DNA of 10,598 bases from Thermodesulfobacteriota bacterium. Lineage in GTDB: Bacteria > Desulfobacterota > Desulfobacteria > Desulfobacterales > RPRI01. Under the pieces are notes generated by a model. The model saw only the letters and a list, made by a program, of their open reading frames with translations, was not told the origin of the DNA and made no database searches. The position numbers were made by a program, and so were the translations under genes. The stretch covers positions 1-10,598 of the forward strand of contig JAUPLM010000210.1 of NCBI GenBank assembly GCA_030836965.1. Direction: 5' to 3'. Positions 7,350-10,598 of this stretch are shown here, piece after piece (the stretch's first letter is position 1; each line of letters starts with the position of its first letter).

Positions 7350-7385
7350 AAAAGCACCGGCACAAAAGTCGCAGGTGCTTTTTTT
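7348..7385. terminator. Bidirectional intrinsic terminator between hflC and bS22-like gene
   Basis: A6-GCACC (7348-7358) pairs with GGTGC-T7 (7374-7385) around a 15-nt loop, giving an 11-bp A/T-flanked stem with a U run in both directions. It overlaps the last bases of the hflC stop on the plus strand and lies 28 nt beyond the stop of the bS22-like gene on the minus strand, so it can serve both. Confidence 0.85.
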
Positions 7386-7413
7386 ACATCCAAACAAGAG
7401 ACTGCAGGTAGCC

Positions 7414-7512
7414 TTATTTACCTTTTCTTCTCTGATGTCGCGTACGGGCTAAAAGCTTTTTATGCTTATGACTTCTCATTTTTTTTCTTCGCTTTTTAAT
7501 TACGCTACACAA
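7414..7512 (-). CDS. bS22-like small ribosomal protein (AURKAIP1/COX24 domain), 32 aa
   Basis: A 32-residue, highly basic protein whose sequence runs MCSVIKKRRKKMRSHKH then KKLLARTRHQRRKGK. It matches the xSVIKKRRKxMxxHKHxKLLxxTRxxRRK pattern of AURKAIP1/COX24-domain small proteins, which in mycobacteria and Bacteroidetes are ribosomal protein bS22 bound to the 30S subunit. Nineteen of 32 residues are Lys, Arg or His. The start is TTG (7512-7510), fixed by a perfect AGGAGGTGAT (7525-7516) at 7-nt spacing; a GTG at 7510 runs straight into TAG, so it cannot be the start. TAA is at 7416-7414, and transcription would end at the shared bidirectional terminator. It is monocistronic by position. Ribosome binding in this organism is inferred from family membership. 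Confidence 0.85.
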   Translation of the reverse strand: MCSVIKKRRKKMRSHKHKKLLARTRHQRRKGK

Positions 7513-7515
7513 AAG

Positions 7516-7525
7516 ATCACCTCCT
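7516..7525 (-). promoter_or_regulatory. Extended Shine-Dalgarno of the bS22-like gene
   Basis: AGGAGGTGAT on the minus strand is complementary to the whole 16S rRNA 3' tail and sits 7 nt before the TTG start at 7512. It is the strongest ribosome site in the window and decides the start of this very short gene. No convincing promoter was found just upstream (best pair: TGGACA with TTAAAA, weak -10). Confidence 0.85.
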
Positions 7526-7797
7526 GATATAGTTCGTTGCCTGACTAACAAATTTTTCTTTTAACACTATTGTTTTACATTTGTCCATATTTATTTTTGA
7601 CTTCCAACCAGCATATTTATTTTCGATAAACCTGTCGGAAGTCATCTGCAAACGGATTCGCTACAAACTTAATACTAAATTATCTAAACTTGACGATATC
7701 AGTTTTTTGACATATATTTTCAGCAATTACATATATCAGATATATATTCCGATGAATATTTACCCGTAAATCAGTAATAACTCATAAATTAATGTAT
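7526..7797. other. AT-rich intergenic region
   Basis: About 270 bp of very AT-rich sequence without a supported gene. It contains a 6-bp inverted repeat ATTTAC-CC-GTAAAT (7758-7771), operator-like and 26 bp upstream of the -35 of the next gene, and an imperfect ATATAT dyad around 7728-7746. A TTG-initiated open frame (7581-7769) has no ribosome site and no family resemblance and is not called. Confidence 0.5.
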
Positions 7798-7827
7798 TTG
7801 AGATTTTGGATAATAGATTTTTATAAT
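7798..7827 (+). promoter_or_regulatory. Sigma70-like promoter for the HExxH gene
   Basis: TTGAGA (7798-7803, 5 of 6) and a perfect TATAAT (7822-7827) separated by 18 bp. Transcription would begin near 7834, giving a leader of about 38 nt to the ATG at 7872. Confidence 0.65.
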
Positions 7828-7871
7828 CCAAAGCGTTAAAATTATAAGCACTTATCCGGCTCATAAATATT

Positions 7872-8441
7872 ATGACACTGTACAATTCTGAAAAACTTCG
7901 AAAATTCAACAGGAAACAATTGCAAATTGTGAATAATGCCGCAGAAATGGCTGAAGAGCTTGTCAGTAATTATCACAAGATATCCGCGAGTCAATGGCTT
8001 CGCAGGCGTTACGATATAAAAACACTTGCCGATCTGACATCTGACGAGATTGTCCGCGGACCGCTCGCCCAGGTAATCAGGTATAAGGCACAACCCAAAG
8101 GCTCTTCACTCGGATCTTCCACGTATGATTTCTATAAAATTTGTCTGCAGGACAACTCCATTCTTTCGGTTATCAGTAAATCACCCGCAATAAAGCTTTG
8201 CCCTTTCGCGCTTTACATTATTACTCACGAACTTATTCATATTGTGAGATTCAGTGATTTTCTACAGAATTTTAACGCTTCGGATGAGGAAATGCTGGCA
8301 GAAGAAGCAAGAGTTCATAAAAATACTCACAGCGTACTTAAATCAGTCAAGCTATATGGACTTTCAACTGTTCTGAAATATTATGATAAATGGCGTATTC
8401 CCTTCGATGAACTACAAACTGATGAAATACAAAATAATTGA
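7872..8441 (+). CDS. Uncharacterised HExxH putative metalloprotein
   Basis: A 189-aa protein that I do not recognise as a named family. Residues 119-123 are HELIH, preceded by the hydrophobic stretch LCPFALYIIT (109-118). This arrangement (hydrophobic helix carrying HExxH) is that of zincin metallopeptidases. Twenty-one residues later comes EMLAEEARVH (140-149), where a Glu (144 or 145) or His149 could be the third zinc ligand, as in gluzincins. The N-terminal third is helical and basic (FNRKQLQIVNN, QWLRRRYD). No signal peptide or membrane anchor is seen, so it is probably cytoplasmic. The ATG at 7872 follows a good promoter, but no Shine-Dalgarno lies in the leader, and no better start was found downstream. 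It sits between the bS22-like gene and an FmdB-type gene with its own promoter. Peptidase activity is inference; loss of activity is possible. Confidence 0.75.
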   Translation: MTLYNSEKLRKFNRKQLQIVNNAAEMAEELVSNYHKISASQWLRRRYDIKTLADLTSDEIVRGPLAQVIRYKAQPKGSSLGSSTYDFYKICLQDNSILSVISKSPAIKLCPFALYIITHELIHIVRFSDFLQNFNASDEEMLAEEARVHKNTHSVLKSVKLYGLSTVLKYYDKWRIPFDELQTDEIQNN

Positions 8442-8460
8442 ACAAAACAGGTTCATTACC

Positions 8461-8488
8461 TTGACAACCATGCCATGCTGACTATATT
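8461..8488 (+). promoter_or_regulatory. Sigma70-like promoter for the FmdB-family gene
   Basis: Perfect TTGACA (8461-8466), 16-bp spacer and TATATT (8483-8488, 5 of 6). Transcription would begin near 8495, leaving a leader of about 70 nt. Just upstream, TGAAC (8439-8443) and GTTCA (8451-8455) form a small dyad at the end of the HExxH gene, without a T tract, so it is not a typical terminator. Confidence 0.72.
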
Positions 8489-8510
8489 TAGTTAATTATG
8501 TTTGTGTAAG

Positions 8511-8543
8511 ATAAAATACCCCGAATATATAAAGGTATTTTAT
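8511..8543 (+). promoter_or_regulatory. Leader hairpin upstream of the FmdB-family gene
   Basis: Perfect 10-bp inverted repeat ATAAAATACC (8511-8520) and GGTATTTTAT (8534-8543) with a 13-nt loop, placed between the transcription start predicted near 8495 and the AGGAGG at 8551-8556. In RNA it would form a stem ending 7 nt before the ribosome site. It could influence mRNA stability or translation, or be a DNA operator. It lacks a downstream U run, so it is not a standard terminator or attenuator. Confidence 0.5.
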
Positions 8544-8565
8544 AAAATTCAGGAGGAAAGTGTTT

Positions 8566-8835
8566 ATGCCCATTTATGAATACGAATGCAAAAAATGCGG
8601 CCAGGTTGAGGAAGTTATACAAAAATTTTCTGATAAGCCGATTAATAAATGCAGGTTTTGTTCCGGAAAACTGCATAAACTAATTTCTCATAACAGTTTT
8701 CAGCTTAAAGGAAGTGGCTGGTATGTAACAGACTATTCAAGCAGATCCCAAAGCAGTTCAACTCCTCCAAAAAAAACCGGGGAAAAATCTGATTCAAATA
8801 AATCTGATAAAAGCGCCGATAAAACTTCAGAATAG
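8566..8835 (+). CDS. FmdB-family zinc-ribbon protein
   Basis: An 89-aa protein starting MPIYEYECKKCG, the near-invariant start of the FmdB regulatory-type zinc ribbon (CxxC_CxxC_SSSS). Two knuckles, C8-K-K-C11 and C29-R-F-C32, would bind one zinc. The segment SFQLKGSGWYVTDYSS (about 51-66) is the typical family continuation, followed by a Ser/Lys/Asp-rich disordered tail. The family is named after a putative formamidase regulator, but its real function is not established; many genomes carry it as a stand-alone small gene. AGGAGG (8551-8556) lies 9 nt before the ATG at 8566. A GTG at 8560 is also in frame but would leave too little spacing. It has its own promoter and leader hairpin, so it is probably monocistronic. 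Confidence 0.9.
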   Translation: MPIYEYECKKCGQVEEVIQKFSDKPINKCRFCSGKLHKLISHNSFQLKGSGWYVTDYSSRSQSSSTPPKKTGEKSDSNKSDKSADKTSE

Positions 8836-8929
8836 TTTGTTTTTTATTATGCTGAATCTTAAAAAAATCCGGCACCTTATTATTAACTAATCGAATGCTG
8901 TAATTTGTTGAAAAATTCAAAAGCATCCC

Positions 8930-8957
8930 TTTACAAACAGGAATGTGTGATTATAGT
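8930..8957 (+). promoter_or_regulatory. Candidate promoter for groESL
   Basis: TTTACA (8930-8935) and TATAGT (8952-8957), each 5 of 6 to the sigma70 consensus, with a 16-bp spacer. Transcription would start near 8964, giving a leader of about 180 nt before groES. The long leader makes a second, unrecognised promoter closer to the gene possible. Confidence 0.42.
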
Positions 8958-9036
8958 TTTCAAAAAAAGATCGACATTACCAACTTAAACTTATTTAAAT
9001 TTATTGCAATTTATTATCATCTTTGAAGGGGGGTGG

Positions 9037-9050
9037 CTCCGGACCGGGAG
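9037..9050. repeat. G+C-rich dyad in groESL leader
   Basis: CTCCGG (9037-9042) faces CCG-GGAG (9044-9050) across a central A, with one extra G, inside a G-rich patch (9026-9050) that stands out from AT-rich surroundings. It could be an RNA hairpin or a regulator site. Part of it (GAGTG at 9048-9052) resembles half of CIRCE, but the other arm and spacing do not fit. Confidence 0.35.
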
Positions 9051-9146
9051 TGTTCAATTCGGTCATTCATTATCCGATTTTACGATAGACAATTTCTATA
9101 AAAATAACCAATTGCAGTTAGAAAAACAAAAAGGAGAATATGAACC

Positions 9147-9434
9147 ATGAAACTTAGACCATTACATGATCGTATCTTAGTACAGCGTGTTGAGGAAGTA
9201 ACAACTACAAAAGGGGGAATTATTATTCCCGATACAGCCAAGGAAAAGCCGGCTGAAGGAAAAGTAATTGCGGTTGGAAACGGGAAGATCGGCGAAGACG
9301 GTAAAAAGATCCCGCTCGATATTAAAAAGGGCGATAGAATCCTGTTCGGTAAATATTCCGGTTCCGAGGTTAAGATCGATGGCGATGAATATCTCATCAT
9401 GCGGGAAGATGACGTGCTCGGAATAATTGAATAA
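9147..9434 (+). CDS. groS: Co-chaperonin GroES
   Basis: A 95-aa lid subunit that caps the GroEL chamber as a heptamer in the cytoplasm. The sequence starts [17 protein letters not shown], carries the mobile loop with [22 protein letters not shown] (about 19-40), the roof-loop region near GKIGEDGKK, and the end [34 protein letters not shown], all standard for the family and full length. AAGGAG (9131-9136) is 10 nt before the ATG. groEL follows after 45 nt on the same strand, so they form the usual groESL operon. Confidence 0.98.
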   Translation: MKLRPLHDRILVQRVEEVTTTKGGIIIPDTAKEKPAEGKVIAVGNGKIGEDGKKIPLDIKKGDRILFGKYSGSEVKIDGDEYLIMREDDVLGIIE

Positions 9435-9473
9435 CTTTAATTTAATTACGATAAACATATAAATGGAGGATAG

Positions 9474-10598
<1,125 letters not shown>

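Larger units (their letters stand above)
8836..9146 (+). other. Intergenic region and groESL leader
   Basis: About 310 bp without a gene. A weak A/T stem (AAACT/AGTTT, 8824-8840) followed by T residues may end the FmdB transcript. A sigma70-like promoter lies at 8930-8957. A heat-shock-like pair, TTGAAA (8908-8913) and CCCTTTAC (8927-8934) with a 13-bp spacer, is weak. There is an AATTTATT-GC-AATTTATT direct repeat (8998-9015) and a G-rich dyad (9037-9050). I looked for the CIRCE repeat and did not find it. Confidence 0.5.

Noticed and set aside
7581..7769. Plus-strand open frame of 62 codons starting with TTG
   Set aside because: No ribosome site, composition is simply that of AT-rich intergenic DNA (Ile, Phe, Tyr, Leu), and no family resemblance.
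8824..8847. Intrinsic terminator after the FmdB-type gene
   Set aside because: The stem is five A/T pairs with a 7-nt loop; the T run is present but the hairpin is too weak to call.
9028..9060. Degenerate CIRCE operator before groES
   Set aside because: Only GAGTG of the right arm matches; the left arm has about four of nine positions and the spacer is 8 instead of 9.
9140..9157. Tiny frame MNHET between the groES ribosome site and its start, overlapping groES out of frame
   Set aside because: Only 3 nt from the AAGGAG, five codons long and without regulatory residues; best explained as chance. The groES ATG at 9147 has the correct spacing.

Overview
The window looks like a chromosomal housekeeping region from an AT-leaning Gram-negative bacterium, most likely a Desulfobacterota (delta-proteobacterial) lineage. 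This placement is inferred from the combination of dnaX followed by ybaB, an hflKC pair, an FmdB-type zinc ribbon close to groESL, a tau C-terminal domain of the type seen in that group, and tRNA genes with encoded CCA. I could not run a database search. There is no sign of a phage, transposon, CRISPR array or defence island. The genes are short-spaced, intact (apart from the two cut by the window edges) and similar in base composition.

Layout. Positions 1-2411 are read on the minus strand: tRNA-Ser(CGA), tRNA-Ser(GGA), dnaX (clamp-loader tau/gamma) and ybaB/ebfC, which runs off the left edge. A DUF1015 gene (2731-4056, +) meets a tRNA1(Val) A37 methyltransferase-like gene (4059-4781, -) tail to tail with only 2 nt between them. 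The methyltransferase is translationally linked to an upstream DUF721/DciA-like gene (4784-5101, -). A divergent intergenic region of 276 bp leads to hflK-hflC (5378-7349, +), the FtsH-modulating SPFH pair, which ends at a strong bidirectional terminator (7348-7385). Converging on that terminator from the other side is a 32-residue, very basic protein gene (7414-7512, -) with a TTG start and a perfect Shine-Dalgarno. It matches the bS22 / AURKAIP1-COX24 small ribosomal-protein pattern. Then come an uncharacterised HExxH protein (7872-8441, +), an FmdB-like zinc-ribbon protein (8566-8835, +), groES (9147-9434, +) and the first 373 codons of groEL (9480 to the right edge).

How the genes relate. 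The themes are DNA replication and recombination (dnaX, ybaB, DUF721/DciA), translation (two serine tRNAs, tRNA methyltransferase, bS22-like protein) and protein quality control (hflKC, groESL and perhaps the HExxH protein). Most units have a recognisable sigma70-like promoter: before tRNA-Ser(CGA), hflK (less sure), the HExxH gene, the FmdB gene and groESL (less sure).

The points most worth a second look are: the 32-aa ribosomal-type gene that normal gene finders would miss; an A AAA AAG slippery heptamer followed by tandem -1 stops and a small hairpin near the end of dnaX; the unassigned HExxH protein with a leader lacking a Shine-Dalgarno; a perfect 10-bp hairpin in the FmdB leader; and the lack of a CIRCE operator in the groESL leader, which carries a G-rich dyad instead. 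I see no convincing new multi-gene system.
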